A stretch of DNA of 64,000 bases from Fimbriimonas ginsengisoli Gsoil 348. GTDB lineage: Bacteria > Armatimonadota > Fimbriimonadia > Fimbriimonadales > Fimbriimonadaceae. The notes under the pieces were generated by a model. It saw nothing but the letters and a program-made list of their open reading frames with translations. It had not been told where the DNA came from and made no database searches. The translations under genes were made by a program, and so were the position numbers. The DNA lies in the NCBI GenBank assembly GCA_945881865.1, contig CAMCVK010000007.1, positions 108,997 to 172,996 of the forward strand. Reading direction: 5' to 3'. Position 1 is the stretch's first letter. Each line of letters starts with the position of its first letter. Shown here piece by piece: positions 16,511-26,416 of this stretch.

Positions 16511-16948
16511 ATGCCGGAAGGGGACCCGCAGGTCATCGAGTGGCAAATTCGGGTCGCCGACCGACGCCCCGGCGCGATTTGGGTGATCGGCGGGGTTGCC
16601 GTCGTGGTGTTGTTTGTCGGATCCTCCATCGGCGGAATCGCGTTGGGAGCGATTGGAGCCACATTGATCCTGCTTGCAACCGCCGAGTATTGGGTTGGCC
16701 GGAAGTTTAAGCTGGACGAGCAGGAGGCCAGCGCGGGAGTTGGCCCCAGCGTGAACGTGTTGGCGTGGGACAAGATTCAGCGTGTGATCATCCAAAAGGA
16801 TTCGGTGGTCCTCACGGCGCTGGCAAAAGAAAGCAAGCTCGACAACATTCGGGGCGTGCATTTGAGAACGTTGCCCGAGAATCATGAGGCCGTGATCGGC
16901 TATATTCGTAGCCACTGCAACACGGATGTCAGATTTTTGGGAGAATGA
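16511..16948 (+). CDS. Small membrane protein of unknown function
   Basis: 145 aa, starting three bases after prs. Two hydrophobic segments lie at about 22-60 (WVIGGVAVVVLFVG and GIALGAIGATLILLATAEYWV), followed by a soluble 80-residue part (NVLAWDKIQRVIIQ, SKLDNIRGVHLRTL). The layout recalls small PH-domain-like membrane proteins, but I see no diagnostic motif. Its end overlaps the next gene by 23 bp. Coupled position between prs and the membrane-gene cluster suggests joint expression rather than function. Confidence 0.7.
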   Translation: MPEGDPQVIEWQIRVADRRPGAIWVIGGVAVVVLFVGSSIGGIALGAIGATLILLATAEYWVGRKFKLDEQEASAGVGPSVNVLAWDKIQRVIIQKDSVVLTALAKESKLDNIRGVHLRTLPENHEAVIGYIRSHCNTDVRFLGE

Positions 16949-17219
16949 GTTAACGGAAGAAGAGCAGGAAGCCCTGCTCGAAAAAGCGGCCAACCAGGTT
17001 CGGAAGCGACGAATGGCCGTCCCGGCCATCATGGCTTTGGAAATGCACAAGCCGCTGGCCGGCCTAACCGGGCAAACCGGAGTAGTTTTTGCGCCTTTTC
17101 TCGTTCCGATACTTGGCTATTCCGCTGTGAACGATTACACTAGACTGCTCACGATGCCCGGAACCGTGGAGCGGCTGATTCAAAAACTTGAATCACAACC
17201 CGAACTCCCATCCGTCTGA
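16926..17219 (+). CDS. Small protein of unknown function
   Basis: 97 aa. The first 35 residues are acidic and helical (ENELTEEEQEALLEKAANQVRKRR); a weakly hydrophobic stretch follows (GVVFAPFLVPILGYSAV). No known family recognised. It begins inside the end of the previous gene and ends 33 bp before the four-gene membrane module, in the same frame-shifting, coupled style as its neighbours. Confidence 0.6.
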   Translation: MSDFWENELTEEEQEALLEKAANQVRKRRMAVPAIMALEMHKPLAGLTGQTGVVFAPFLVPILGYSAVNDYTRLLTMPGTVERLIQKLESQPELPSV

Positions 17220-17252
17220 GTTGAACGCGCGCAATATGAGGAACCTCGATTA

Positions 17253-18179
17253 ATGGCCGGAGAACAATATCTCGATACCGGCTGGTTTGGCATGCTGGTC
17301 ACTTTGTTGTTGGCCGTGTTTATTCTTGTCAATATTCGGCGGGCGAAGGGTGGCAAAGACCTCTTCATCCGGCGAATTGCGGGATTGAACGCGATCGACG
17401 AAGCCATCGGTAGGGCCACCGAAATGGGCCGACCGGTTCTTATGGTGCCTGGCCTCAGCGATACGGTTAATGCCATCGCCGTCCAGGCAATCAACATCTT
17501 TGCCTACGTCAGCCGCATCGCCGCCCGCTTTGCCAACCCGATCTTGATCTGCTGCTACAACGCGGCGGTCTATACGCTGGCCCAGGAAGTCATCCGGGAC
17601 GTCTATCAGCAGGAGGGCTTGGCAGACCGATATGACCAAGACTCGGTTCGCTTTGTTTCCGACCGTCAATTTGCCTTCGCCGCCGGCGTTTCGGGACTCA
17701 TCCTCCGCGAGCAAACCGCCGCGACATTCTTCATGGGCGAGTTCTACGCCGAGTCGTTGATCTTCGCCGAGACCGCCAACTCCATCGGATCGATCCAGGT
17801 GGCGAGCTCCACCGAAGCGACCCAGACGCCGTTCTTCATCGCCGCCTGCGACTACGTTCTCATCGGAGACGAGTTCTACGCGGCAAGCGCCTACCTCACC
17901 CGCCAGCCGGTGCTCGTCGGCTCGCTCATCGGCCAAGACTGGGGCAAGATGATGATCATGGTGCTTCTCACCCTCGGCACCATCGTGAATTCGTTCACCC
18001 TAACCCGAGAAGTCACCAGCGAGAAAGTCGATGGCGTTTTCAACACCATTCCGGCCCGAAAGGCAAAGTTGGACGACTCGCCATTTAACCAATTGATTAA
18101 GCCAAGTAAGCCCAAGATCACCGTGGAACGCCCGATTGATCCAACGAAAGCGGCTCCCGCTGCCGGGGGTGGCAACTAA
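17253..18179 (+). CDS. DUF6754-like membrane protein (first gene of four-gene membrane module)
   Basis: 308 aa. An N-terminal membrane helix (about 10-27), a central soluble part, and a membrane helix near 230-250 (MMIMVLLTLGTIVNSF). Distinctive segments are GRPVLMVPGLSD, ANPILICCYNAAVYTLAQEVI, QFAFAAGVSGLILREQTAATFFMGEFYAESL and ACDYVLIGDEFYAASAYL. This matches my memory of the family named DUF6754, of unknown role. It ends in TAATG, sharing bases with the start of the next gene. Confidence 0.75.
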   Translation: MAGEQYLDTGWFGMLVTLLLAVFILVNIRRAKGGKDLFIRRIAGLNAIDEAIGRATEMGRPVLMVPGLSDTVNAIAVQAINIFAYVSRIAARFANPILICCYNAAVYTLAQEVIRDVYQQEGLADRYDQDSVRFVSDRQFAFAAGVSGLILREQTAATFFMGEFYAESLIFAETANSIGSIQVASSTEATQTPFFIAACDYVLIGDEFYAASAYLTRQPVLVGSLIGQDWGKMMIMVLLTLGTIVNSFTLTREVTSEKVDGVFNTIPARKAKLDDSPFNQLIKPSKPKITVERPIDPTKAAPAAGGGN

Positions 18180-19081
18180 TGCTTGCCCAGGTGGAAGTTC
18201 CAACCTTTTGGTCCGAGCCTTATAATTCGCCGGCTCTCTGGACGAAGCTGGTTGTTGCGCTACTGATCGGTCTTGCAGTCCTGGTTGGCCTGATGTATGC
18301 CCCGGTTCGGGCGCGGCGGCCGATTGTTGCGGTCGTTACGTTCTTCAGCGGCCTCTACTGGGTGATGCTGTACGCGTGGCCAATCCCAATCAATCGCCAA
18401 GACAATCAGCTCCCGAACGGGCCAGTCGAGGCCGTTGGCTTTTGGCTTAAGGACTCAAACAGCGTCATCGTCAGCTTCACGCAGATTCTGACCGCGCTGC
18501 TTTTCGGCCTTGGTATCTACTCGCTCCTTCGCATCCACCTTCAGCGGATCGTGAAAACGCAGCGCGACTGGGGCTTTTCCGTTGTCCTCCTGGCGTGTAT
18601 GTCCCTCATGGTCTTCTTTGGCTACGCCGACTGGAATAGCCGACTCGGCGAAAGAGGCGCGATGCTGGACAACCCCGCGAACTGGGGTTTTGTAAACTTT
18701 GGGCGCGACTTCCTTTTCGAAGGGTTGCTACAGCAGATGGACGCTGCGATGTTCTCGGTCATCGCCTTCTACATCCTCTCGGCGGCGTACCGCGCTTTCC
18801 GAGTTCGATCGGTCGAGGCGACGATTCTTCTGGGCACCGCCCTCATCGTGATCCTGAGCTTGATGGGTGCCGTTTCCGGCCTCTGGGACGACACGATACG
18901 GTCGGCGGCAAACGGTAACACCTTTATCCTGAACTTCCAGTTGACGACCATCGCTGACTGGATTCGAAACACCTTCCAAACTTCCAGCTTGCGCGGAATT
19001 AGCTTCGGCGTCGGCATCGGCCTTCTCGCCATGGGACTTCGCATTTGGCTCAGCCTGGAACGAACCGGAGGAAGCGCGTAA
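18179..19081 (+). CDS. Polytopic membrane protein of unknown function (module gene 2)
   Basis: 300 aa with about eight hydrophobic segments: near 22-42, 50-66, 100-118, 140-157, 190-203, 217-233 and 273-290. The loops contain NRQDNQLPNGPVEAVGFWLKD and the mid-protein ANWGFVNFGRDFLFEGLLQQMDAAMFSV. No transporter motif recognised. Both ends share bases with neighbours (TAATG at each junction), so it is strictly co-translated with the genes on either side and probably forms a complex with their products. Confidence 0.75.
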   Translation: MLAQVEVPTFWSEPYNSPALWTKLVVALLIGLAVLVGLMYAPVRARRPIVAVVTFFSGLYWVMLYAWPIPINRQDNQLPNGPVEAVGFWLKDSNSVIVSFTQILTALLFGLGIYSLLRIHLQRIVKTQRDWGFSVVLLACMSLMVFFGYADWNSRLGERGAMLDNPANWGFVNFGRDFLFEGLLQQMDAAMFSVIAFYILSAAYRAFRVRSVEATILLGTALIVILSLMGAVSGLWDDTIRSAANGNTFILNFQLTTIADWIRNTFQTSSLRGISFGVGIGLLAMGLRIWLSLERTGGSA

Positions 19082-20031
19082 TGGACGGAAATAAACTGCA
19101 ATCGATTCCGAAGCCGATTCTGTACCTGCTTCTCATTCTCGTCACAACGATTCCGCTATTCGCGGACCTCAGCGTGCCGAACAAGCCACAGGATGCGGCG
19201 ATTGACCTCTATGCCGAGCTGATGAAGCTTGAGCCCGGGTCGACGATTCTGATCGCCTCCGACTGGACCGGTAGCACTCGCGGCGAAAGCAAGGGTGCCT
19301 TCCGCGCAATCATGAAAATTCTGATGCGCCGAGGCGTGAAGGTCGCCTTCTACAGCAGCGCGGACCCGCAGGCGCCGCGCGTGTACCAAGACGCCCTCAC
19401 CGAGCTAAACAAAGAGCATGTTGCAGAAGGCGGTAAGCCGTATGAGCGGTGGAGCGACTGGGTAAATGTTGGTTTCTTCCCCAATGCCGAGGCCGCGACG
19501 AACGGCATCTCGCAAGATCTGAAGGGTGCCTTCACCGGTCGAAAAGACTTTCCGCCGGGATCGGTTCCGAAAGACGTCTTTGCATCACCGGTTCTGGAAG
19601 GCAAAGAGAAAGTCGAAGACTTCAAGATGCTGCTGGTCATCACGGCATCGAAGACCTCGAACATCACGGTCGAGCGAATCTACGGAAAGACGCCACTCGC
19701 GTTCGCGGTGACCGGCGTTATGGTTCCCGAGACCCAGGTGTTCTACCAGGCGAAGCAGTTGGTCGGCTTCTCCGGCGGACTGAAGGGAGTGCTCGACCTA
19801 GAAACGCTTCTGGAAACCGGAGTGAACTACCCAGACAAAGCCACCGCCAAGGTGAAGTCTGAGAAGTACGACACGATTGAAGGGTTCCCGGGCAAAAAGA
19901 ACAAGGGACAAGGCACGAAGTACTACCCGACTCTCCACTTTGCGCTTGCGTTCATGATTCTCCTCGTCGTCGTCGGCAACGTCGGCATGATCATGAGCAA
20001 GCGGCAGGCCGCTGCCGGAGGTGCGAAATGA
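19081..20031 (+). CDS. Bitopic protein with large extracytoplasmic domain (module gene 3)
   Basis: 316 aa from ATG 19081. A hydrophobic helix at about 12-30 (PILYLLLILVTTIPLFADL) may be a signal anchor, and a second helix (LALAFMILLVVVGNVGMIM region, about 288-306) closes the protein, leaving about 250 residues outside or inside the membrane between them. The central domain begins LEPGSTILIASDWTGSTRGESKGAF, recalling a sugar/nucleoside-binding or VWA-like alpha/beta fold, but no motif is decisive. Starts on the stop of gene 2 and ends with ATGA on gene 4. Confidence 0.72.
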   Translation: MDGNKLQSIPKPILYLLLILVTTIPLFADLSVPNKPQDAAIDLYAELMKLEPGSTILIASDWTGSTRGESKGAFRAIMKILMRRGVKVAFYSSADPQAPRVYQDALTELNKEHVAEGGKPYERWSDWVNVGFFPNAEAATNGISQDLKGAFTGRKDFPPGSVPKDVFASPVLEGKEKVEDFKMLLVITASKTSNITVERIYGKTPLAFAVTGVMVPETQVFYQAKQLVGFSGGLKGVLDLETLLETGVNYPDKATAKVKSEKYDTIEGFPGKKNKGQGTKYYPTLHFALAFMILLVVVGNVGMIMSKRQAAAGGAK

Positions 20032-20771
20032 AGTACGAAGACTATCTGATATGGCGAATGGGAGCCGGTGTTCTCGCCACGATTGGCCTGTATTCGGTTC
20101 TTTACAAAGAGAACAAGCTCTACCGGTTCTTCGAGCACGTCTTCCTTGGCTTGGCTTCTGGCTGGACACTGGTCGCCCTATGGACCGAGACCCTTCAGGC
20201 AAGCTGGTGGGACAAGATGATCGGAACGGCGACCCAAGACGGCAAGGTCGTAAACGGCAGCTGGGCGTACATCCTGTTGCTTCCGATCGGCCTCATGGGC
20301 TATTTTGTTTTCAGCAAAAAGCACAACTGGATGAGCCGAATCCCGATCGGAATCATTCTTGGCCTCTACTCAGGTCAGCAGATTCAGGTCTGGTGGAATA
20401 CCTACGGCCCACAGATCGCCGCCAGCGCGAAGCCCATCTTCCCGACGACGTTCACGTCTCTTACGGTGCCTTCGAAGGAGGGGTTAACCCCCGAGCAGAT
20501 CGCCATCATCAATGGCAACGTATACACCTCGCAGGCGGTCACCAACTTCCTGTTCGTGTTCACGGTGCTCAGCGTTCTCAGCTACTTCTTGTTTAGCTTC
20601 GATGTGAAGAACAAGGCGCTGAAGTTCAGCACGACCTCGGGCCGCTACCTCCTGATGATCGGCTTCGGCGCGATCTTTGGCAGCACGGTTATGATGCGCT
20701 TCACGTTGCTTATCGACCGTATGTACTTTGTCTTCGACGAGTTCTTGAAGCAAGGCATTCTGCGGCGCTAG
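20028..20771 (+). CDS. Polytopic membrane protein of unknown function (module gene 4)
   Basis: 247 aa with about six hydrophobic segments (residues 10-25, 35-52, 82-99, 107-120, 168-188, 203-222). Conserved-looking pieces include YRFFEHVFLGLASGWTLVALW and IGFGAIFGSTVMMRFTLLIDR. Four-base overlap (ATGA) with gene 3 and only seven bases before recO. Family not recognised. With genes 1-3 it appears to be one membrane assembly encoded inside a housekeeping operon. Confidence 0.74.
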   Translation: MKYEDYLIWRMGAGVLATIGLYSVLYKENKLYRFFEHVFLGLASGWTLVALWTETLQASWWDKMIGTATQDGKVVNGSWAYILLLPIGLMGYFVFSKKHNWMSRIPIGIILGLYSGQQIQVWWNTYGPQIAASAKPIFPTTFTSLTVPSKEGLTPEQIAIINGNVYTSQAVTNFLFVFTVLSVLSYFLFSFDVKNKALKFSTTSGRYLLMIGFGAIFGSTVMMRFTLLIDRMYFVFDEFLKQGILRR

Positions 20772-20778
20772 GCTTGGC

Positions 20779-21510
20779 ATGGAGGCTTCCGTTCGGGGCA
20801 TCGTTTTGCGCCGACGGGACTCGGGTGAGGCGGATCGACGCCTCACCCTCCTTACCGTCGAGTACGGGAAGCTAGATGTTGTGGCTAAAGGGGCCAAAAA
20901 GTCGGCCTCGCGGCTTGCGGCGGCTTCCGAGCCGCTGACGGTTGGAACTTACACCCTTGCTCTTGGGCGCCGCACCAAGTACGTGACCCAGGCGGCGCTG
21001 CTGAGCGGCTACCGAAACCTTCGGCGCGACTACGACCGGCTTTCTATAGCGGTTGCCTTTGCCGAGGTGGCGGCCGGCGTGATTCCTTGGGAAGAGCCCG
21101 ACGAAGGTCCGGTGGATTTCGTTGAGCGGGCGCTGGCGGCCATTGACGGGCACACTCGGCCCCTGGCGGCGGCGGTTTGGGCGCAGGTTGGCTTGCTCCA
21201 AATGTCCGGATTCTTGCCCGACTTCTCGGCATGCGTGGTGACGGGAGTTCCGGTTCGCGAAGCGAATCCGTTTTTGAGTCCGCTTGCGGGGGGCCTCGTG
21301 TCTGAGTCGGCGGCGGCTGGGTTTTCTGACCGGTTTCGCGTTCGGTCCGAGGTGGTGATTGCGCTGTTGCGGCTGGGGGAGTTGGAATCGCCGCCGGATA
21401 ATCTCAAGTTCGCGGCCGATTGCTTCCGCGCCCTGGTGCCCTTCTGGCGGACGATTTTGGAGTCACCGTTGCCGTGCACGGAAGCCGCCCTCGCGGAGTT
21501 GCTGGAGTAG
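20779..21510 (+). CDS. recO: DNA repair protein RecO
   Basis: 243 aa. RecO with RecR loads RecA on SSB-coated gaps. The N-terminal OB fold is recognisable: VRGIVLRRRDSGEADRRLTLLT, GKLDVVAKGAKKSASRLA, EPLTVGTYTLALG. The C-terminal half has LPDFSACVVTG at the place where many RecO proteins carry a four-cysteine zinc site; only one cysteine remains, so the zinc site is absent, as in several lineages. Last gene of the glmU-recO run, followed by a long repeat-rich intergenic region. Confidence 0.9.
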   Translation: MEASVRGIVLRRRDSGEADRRLTLLTVEYGKLDVVAKGAKKSASRLAAASEPLTVGTYTLALGRRTKYVTQAALLSGYRNLRRDYDRLSIAVAFAEVAAGVIPWEEPDEGPVDFVERALAAIDGHTRPLAAAVWAQVGLLQMSGFLPDFSACVVTGVPVREANPFLSPLAGGLVSESAAAGFSDRFRVRSEVVIALLRLGELESPPDNLKFAADCFRALVPFWRTILESPLPCTEAALAELLE

Positions 21511-21545
21511 CTCTGCTCGCCGGTCGCGGGTAAAGGGTCCATTTT

Positions 21546-21627
21546 GGAGTGCGTGCGGCTCTGCCGCCGCTTTTCTCCGGGCAAGCTCTGCTTGCCTTGC
21601 GCCGGTAAGAACCAACCGGCGGCTACC
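21546..21627 (-). repeat. Family A composite palindromic repeat, inverted copy
   Basis: Reads GGAGTGCGTGCGGC, TCTGCCGCCGC, TTTTCTCCGG, GCAAGCTCTGCTTGC, then CCGGTAAGAACCAACCGGC: the reverse complement of the elements at 10697-10869. It follows recO directly. Confidence 0.65.
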
Positions 21628-21692
21628 GAATATTCGGTCGAGTGAGGAGATTCTGGCACCCCGCCGGGGTGCGGAATTGGATTGGCGCATCA

Positions 21693-21893
21693 CCCTGGGT
21701 CGACGAGAGTCGACCCAGGGCTAATGTCGGCGATCCCTCCGGGATCGGGTTCGCGACGAAAAGCGATGGTCACCCCTGATGCCAACCTTGAGCCGGTGAA
21801 TTGCTTTCGAGACCTCGGAGGATACGGTGCCTTTCCACGATCCCGGAGGGATCGCCGACGATAGCCGCGGGTCGAAGACCCGGGGAATGGGAG
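21693..21893. repeat. Palindromic repeats (family B) in inverted orientation
   Basis: CCCTGGGTCGAC-gaga-GTCGACCCAGGG (21693-21720) is a perfect 12-bp hairpin. GTCGGCGATCCCTCCGGGATCG (quoted as GTCGGCGATCCC and GGGATCG, 21726-21747) recurs inverted as CGATCCCGG and AGGGATCGCCGAC at 21839-21858, and CGGGTCGAAGACCCGG follows at 21868-21883. No credible gene fits in 21511-22237 (727 bp); the region is built of such elements and family A fragments. Confidence 0.55.
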
Positions 21894-21947
21894 CAACCAA
21901 GTCGTTCGACGCTGGAGGCGTCGCAGAGCAAACGGAACTCCCGTTTT

Positions 21948-22132
21948 GGAGGGCGTGCGGCTCCGTTTGCCTGCGTCGACTCCCTATTCGTCCAGAGGGG
22001 ACGGAATGCTAATGCAATTGCAATAGACCCCCCTCCCCCACGGTTCCCCCTTCCGCTCTGCGCGCTTCAAGGGGAACCATCTCGGAGGCAAGCCCTGCTT
22101 GCCCGCGTCGGCAAAAACCAACCGACGGCTAC
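21948..22132 (-). repeat. Degenerate fragments of family A repeat
   Basis: Two pieces: TTTTGGAGGGCGTGCGGCTCC at 21945-21965 and, after an unrelated stretch, GGCAAGCCCTGCTTGCC with CGGCAAAAACCAACCG and ACGGCTACC at 22086-22132. They match the two ends of the family A element, so this looks like one element split or worn down. Confidence 0.45.
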
Positions 22133-22183
22133 CAAATTTGCCGCTGACCCCGGCGAGGTCACAGAAACCCGAGCCCCAAAACG

Positions 22184-22221
22184 AAAAAGCCTCCTCCAGA
22201 GTCGAAACTCCGGAAGAGGCT
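22184..22221 (-). terminator. Intrinsic terminator of rpoB
   Basis: On the minus strand a stem AGCCTCTTCCGGAGT / ACTCTGGAGGAGGCT with a TTCG loop is followed by TTTTTCGTTTT, 17 bases beyond the rpoB stop. It shows that transcription ends after rpoB and does not continue to an rpoC gene. Confidence 0.85.
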
Positions 22222-22237
22222 GTCGGCAAACGCCGGT

Positions 22238-25200
22238 TTAGTTGAAGAACCCGACCGAACGGGCGATGCGCATGTCGTCGCCGCCGCTGAGTTCCTCGAG
22301 GTCCTTCAGCGGGATCTCGCGGTTCTTGTGGTCTTCGACCGCAACCTTCAGACAGAGCGACCGAAGCTCGTTCACCAGAATCTTGAACGATTCCGGAATG
22401 CCCGGCTCGGCAATCTGCTCGCCCTTTACGATGCTCTCGTACGCTTTAACGCGGCCGTTGACATCGTCCGATTTGATGGTAAGCAACTCTTGCAGCGTGT
22501 AGGCAGCGCCATACGCTTCAAGGGCCCAGACTTCCATCTCACCAAATCGCTGGCCACCAAACTGCGCCTTACCTCCCAGCGGCTGCTGGGTGACAAGCGA
22601 GTAGGGTCCGATGGATCGGGCGTGGATCTTCTCGTCGACCAAGTGCTCTAGTTTCAGCATGTAGATCATGCCAACCGTGATCGGGTTCGGCACGTCGTCT
22701 CCGCTGAGGCCATCGCGAAGCCGGCTCTTACACGAGCGCGGATTGATTCCGGCGCGCTTGAACACGTTGGCTTCGATGCGCTCCAGGACTCCAGCGTAGA
22801 CCTCTTCCGGTGCGGCGAAGGTCGGCTCCTCCTTCTCATCTTCCGGTTGCTCGGGGATGAAGGTGTCGAGGTCGATCTCGCCAAGCTCGGCGATGGACTT
22901 AACCGGCGGGGCGGCAACGATGCGCGAGATGCGCTCGAGGCCGTTCTCGCCCAGGATTCGCAGGCGAGCGCTCAGCTTGTCCAGCATCACCTCGAAGCTG
23001 TCGTCCTTCTCGAATCGAATGTCGAGAAGCAGTTCCGAGTTGACGTAGGCGGTGAGGGCCTGGCCACGCATGTAGTTGGCCAAGCGGTCCATTTCCGTAA
23101 GGATTTCGCTTTCGGCGGCACCCTCAAAGGCCGGACACTTGTACTCGACGCCGAGGTGCTTGCCCACGTAGCCAAGGTGCGTTTCCAGAATCTGACCGAT
23201 GTTCATTCGGCTCGGAACACCAAGCGGGTTCAGCACGATGTCAACCGGAGTTCCGTCGGCAAGGAACGGCATGTCCTCCGCCGGGAGAACGCGGGAGATA
23301 ACGCCCTTATTTCCGTGGCGTCCGGCCATCTTGTCGCCAACCATCAGCTTTCGCTTTTGGGCGATGTAGACCTGGACGGTCATGTTCGTTCCGGCTTGGA
23401 GCTCGTCGCCAGGGATCTGGAGGAGCGGCTCTTCGGTTCGGTCACAAACCAGTCGGTCGCGCTTCTTCGATTCCTTGTAGACGTAGTTGATGGACGGCGA
23501 GAGGTACTTGTATCGGCTGTAAACCTGAACGTCGACGATAACTCCCTTCTCACCGTGCGGCAATCGGAGTGACACGTCGCGGGTCTCTTCAGCCTTCTTA
23601 CCAAAGATGGCGATGATCAGGCGCTCTTCGGCGGTCATTTCGACCTGTCCCTTTGGAGCAACCTTACCAACCAGGATGTCATCCGGTCGGACTTCGGCGC
23701 CGATTCGGATGATGCCGTGCTCGTCAAGATCCTTCAGCGCGTCTTCGCCGACGTTCGGGATGTCGCGGGTGATCTCTTCCGGTCCAAGCTTGGTGTCGAC
23801 GGCCTCGGCTTCGTGCCGCTCGATGTGGATCGACGTGTAGACGTCGTCCTTCACCATACGCTCGGAAATGAGGATGGCGTCTTCGTAGTTGTAGCCGTTC
23901 CAGGGCATAAACGCGACAAGCACGTTCTTACCAAGGGCAAGCTCAGCCTGGTCGCAGCATGCGCCGTCGCCAAGCGGGTCGCCGGCCAAAACCTTTTGGC
24001 CAAGGTCAACCACCGGTCGCTGGGTGAAGCAGGTCGACTTGTTGCTCTGCGTCATGTGAAGCAGCGTGTACTTGTCGAGGAGTCCTTCTTCGTTGCGAAC
24101 GCGGATTTCCTTGCTGGTGACGTACTCGACGATGCCCGGTCGCTTCGCGATGACGGCCGCGCCGGAGTCGACGGCGGCGGTTCGCTCGTATCCCGTACCT
24201 ACCAGCGGCTTCTCCGAGATAAGGCAAGGAACGGCCTGGCGCTGCATGTTCGCGCCCATCAGAGCACGGTTTGCGTCGTCGTTCTCAAGGAACGGAATAA
24301 GCGAGGTCGCAACGCTGATGATTTGCACCGGCGAAACGTCCATGAACTCGATCTGGTCGCGCCGAACAAGCGGGTAGCTGGCGCCACCAACGTCGGCACC
24401 GGCGCAACGGGCCTGCACGCGCTCCGAGATGATGATTCCGTCGGCGTCGGTTGCGACGTCGGCGGGAGCCACCAGCTGGCCGCGCTCTTCCTGCGCGGTC
24501 ATGTACTTGATTTCGTTCGTCACCAAGCCGTTTCGCACCATACGGTACGGCGTCATGATGAAGCCAAACTCGTCAACTCGAGCGAGCGAGGTGAGCTGCG
24601 AGATGAGGCCGATGTTCGGACCTTCTGGCGTTTCAATCGGGCAGATTCGGCCGTAGTGCGAACGGTGAACGTCGCGGACTTCCAGCTTGGCGCTGGTTCG
24701 CTGCAATCCACCGGGTCCAAGCGACGAGAGACGTCGCTTGTTCGTGATTTCGCTCAGCGGGTTCGTCTGGTCCATAAACGTCGACAGCTGGTTACTGCTG
24801 AAGAAGCTCTTGATGGACGCGCTGACTGGCTTGACGGAGAGGATGATGCCCGGCAGGAGGTTCTCCTGGTCGGCGGCGGTCATTCGCTCTCGCGCGACCT
24901 TCTCCATTCGCACGAAGCCGAGGCGAAGCTGGCTTTGCAGAAGCTCGCCCACGCTCTTCACGCGCTTATTCTTAAGGTCGTCGATGTCGTCTCGCTCGGC
25001 TTCGCGCTTCACGTACGGCACCATGGCGTACATAATCGCCGCCAGGTCGTCGCAGGTGAGGTTTCGAATCGAAAGCGGAATATCTAGCCCGAGCTTCTGG
25101 TTGAGGAATCGTCGGCCGACCTTTCCGAGGTCGTATCGCTTTACGTCGAAGAACAGGCCGTAGATCAGCTGCTTGGCCGCATCTTCGTTGGCGGCTTCGC

Positions 25201-26260
25201 CTGGGCGAAGTCGCTTATAGATGTCCATGACGGCTTCGCGAGCCGAGTTCGTGGTGTCGGCGTCGATCGTGGCTTCGGCCAGCGGCAATACTTCGTTGAC
25301 CGTCAGCTCGGCCAGGGCCATGCCTTCGATCATCTTGGCGATGCCGATATCGATCTTGCCGTTCTTCTTGAGGATCAGCGTCGTGCCATCGGCGGCGAAG
25401 AGGTCGGCCACCACGCGCTTTCCGACGAGGTCATCGGCCTTGGGGTCCTTCAGAATCTGCTTCGTGGAGAAGAACTTGATGACGTCGTCGTTGTTGGCGA
25501 ACGGCGTGTCCACCTTCACCGGCAGAGCGTGTTGCTCGGGCGTAAGGGCGTCTCGCTGCTCCTGGGTGAAAATCACACCCAGCTCGACGATGATCTCGCC
25601 CGTGGTCGGGTCGATGACGTTCTCGGCGATGCGCTTGCCGACGGCGGCTCCGACGGTGCTGGTGACGCGGCCTCGACCCTTCTCAAAGTAGTAGAGGGCC
25701 TTCATCATCTGCGTCAGCGGCAGCTTTTTGGTCTGGCTGATTTGCGTTCGCACGACGTTGTTGCCGTCGCTGTCAACTTCCAGCCAGGGTCCCTCGTTGG
25801 GGATGACGCGGGCAGAAACGACGACCTGCATGCTGCTGTCGACGCCTTCTTCAAAGTACAGACCCGGAGATCGGCTGAGCTGCGAAACGATGACGCGCTC
25901 GCGGCCATTGATGATGAACGTGCCCTTATCGGTCATCAGCGGAAGGTCGCCAAGGTAGACCTCCGATTCGATCATTTCTCGGTCTCGCCCGCCGAACCGC
26001 ACGATGGCCTTGATCGGGGTCTCGAACGTCATGTCGCGTTCGCGGCACTCTTGCAGGGAATACTTGGGTTCGCCCAGGGTGAAGCTGACCAGCTCGATGT
26101 AGTTCGACATCGTGAAGTCGTAGATGGGGCTGAACGTTTTGAAGAGCTCGGGCAGACCCTCTTCCAAAAACCACTTAAACGAGTTAAGCTGAAGTTCAAT
26201 CAGGTTCGGCACTTCCAAATAGCGGCCGATTCGCTTTGAGGTTGGGTAAATAGTTCGCAT
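22238..26260 (-). CDS. rpoB: DNA-directed RNA polymerase beta subunit
   Basis: About 1340 aa, full length. Family landmarks: [17 protein letters not shown] at the start, the rifampicin region with [17 protein letters not shown] and [28 protein letters not shown] ([12 protein letters not shown]), YNYEDAI, the KGVIS and [11 protein letters not shown] catalytic segment, and [20 protein letters not shown] near the end. I prefer ATG 26260 ([12 protein letters not shown]); an upstream ATG (26290) adds ten residues but lies only two bases after a TATGAT box, too close. No rplL precedes and no rpoC follows, unlike almost all bacteria. Confidence 0.97.
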   Translation of the reverse strand: MRTIYPTSKRIGRYLEVPNLIELQLNSFKWFLEEGLPELFKTFSPIYDFTMSNYIELVSFTLGEPKYSLQECRERDMTFETPIKAIVRFGGRDREMIESEVYLGDLPLMTDKGTFIINGRERVIVSQLSRSPGLYFEEGVDSSMQVVVSARVIPNEGPWLEVDSDGNNVVRTQISQTKKLPLTQMMKALYYFEKGRGRVTSTVGAAVGKRIAENVIDPTTGEIIVELGVIFTQEQRDALTPEQHALPVKVDTPFANNDDVIKFFSTKQILKDPKADDLVGKRVVADLFAADGTTLILKKNGKIDIGIAKMIEGMALAELTVNEVLPLAEATIDADTTNSAREAVMDIYKRLRPGEAANEDAAKQLIYGLFFDVKRYDLGKVGRRFLNQKLGLDIPLSIRNLTCDDLAAIMYAMVPYVKREAERDDIDDLKNKRVKSVGELLQSQLRLGFVRMEKVARERMTAADQENLLPGIILSVKPVSASIKSFFSSNQLSTFMDQTNPLSEITNKRRLSSLGPGGLQRTSAKLEVRDVHRSHYGRICPIETPEGPNIGLISQLTSLARVDEFGFIMTPYRMVRNGLVTNEIKYMTAQEERGQLVAPADVATDADGIIISERVQARCAGADVGGASYPLVRRDQIEFMDVSPVQIISVATSLIPFLENDDANRALMGANMQRQAVPCLISEKPLVGTGYERTAAVDSGAAVIAKRPGIVEYVTSKEIRVRNEEGLLDKYTLLHMTQSNKSTCFTQRPVVDLGQKVLAGDPLGDGACCDQAELALGKNVLVAFMPWNGYNYEDAILISERMVKDDVYTSIHIERHEAEAVDTKLGPEEITRDIPNVGEDALKDLDEHGIIRIGAEVRPDDILVGKVAPKGQVEMTAEERLIIAIFGKKAEETRDVSLRLPHGEKGVIVDVQVYSRYKYLSPSINYVYKESKKRDRLVCDRTEEPLLQIPGDELQAGTNMTVQVYIAQKRKLMVGDKMAGRHGNKGVISRVLPAEDMPFLADGTPVDIVLNPLGVPSRMNIGQILETHLGYVGKHLGVEYKCPAFEGAAESEILTEMDRLANYMRGQALTAYVNSELLLDIRFEKDDSFEVMLDKLSARLRILGENGLERISRIVAAPPVKSIAELGEIDLDTFIPEQPEDEKEEPTFAAPEEVYAGVLERIEANVFKRAGINPRSCKSRLRDGLSGDDVPNPITVGMIYMLKLEHLVDEKIHARSIGPYSLVTQQPLGGKAQFGGQRFGEMEVWALEAYGAAYTLQELLTIKSDDVNGRVKAYESIVKGEQIAEPGIPESFKILVNELRSLCLKVAVEDHKNREIPLKDLEELSGGDDMRIARSVGFFN

Positions 26261-26348
26261 CTCTATTCGCGCGCACAGCGAGGCGAACATTCATCATACC
26301 CGAGCCGATTGTGTTGCCCGCCACGATTTTGGGGGCCGTCGTCGGAGC

Positions 26349-26397
26349 GAGTGCGGCTGTGCCGCCGCTTTTCTGGCATCAAGCCGTGCTTGTCCAA
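26349..26397 (-). repeat. Partial family A repeat upstream of rpoB
   Basis: GAGTGCGGCTGTGCCGCCGCTTTTCT followed by an AAGCCGTGCTTGTCC stem-like piece, i.e. the right half of the family A element with a worn terminus (first part quoted in full is 26 bases at 26349-26374: key blocks GTGCGGC, GCCGCCGC, TTTTCT). Confidence 0.45.
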
Positions 26398-26416
26398 GCC
26401 ACCAAATCACCTCAGG

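Noticed and set aside
23717..25087. 456-codon open frame antisense to rpoB
   Set aside because: Shadow of rpoB; repetitive Val/Leu/Asp/Arg composition.
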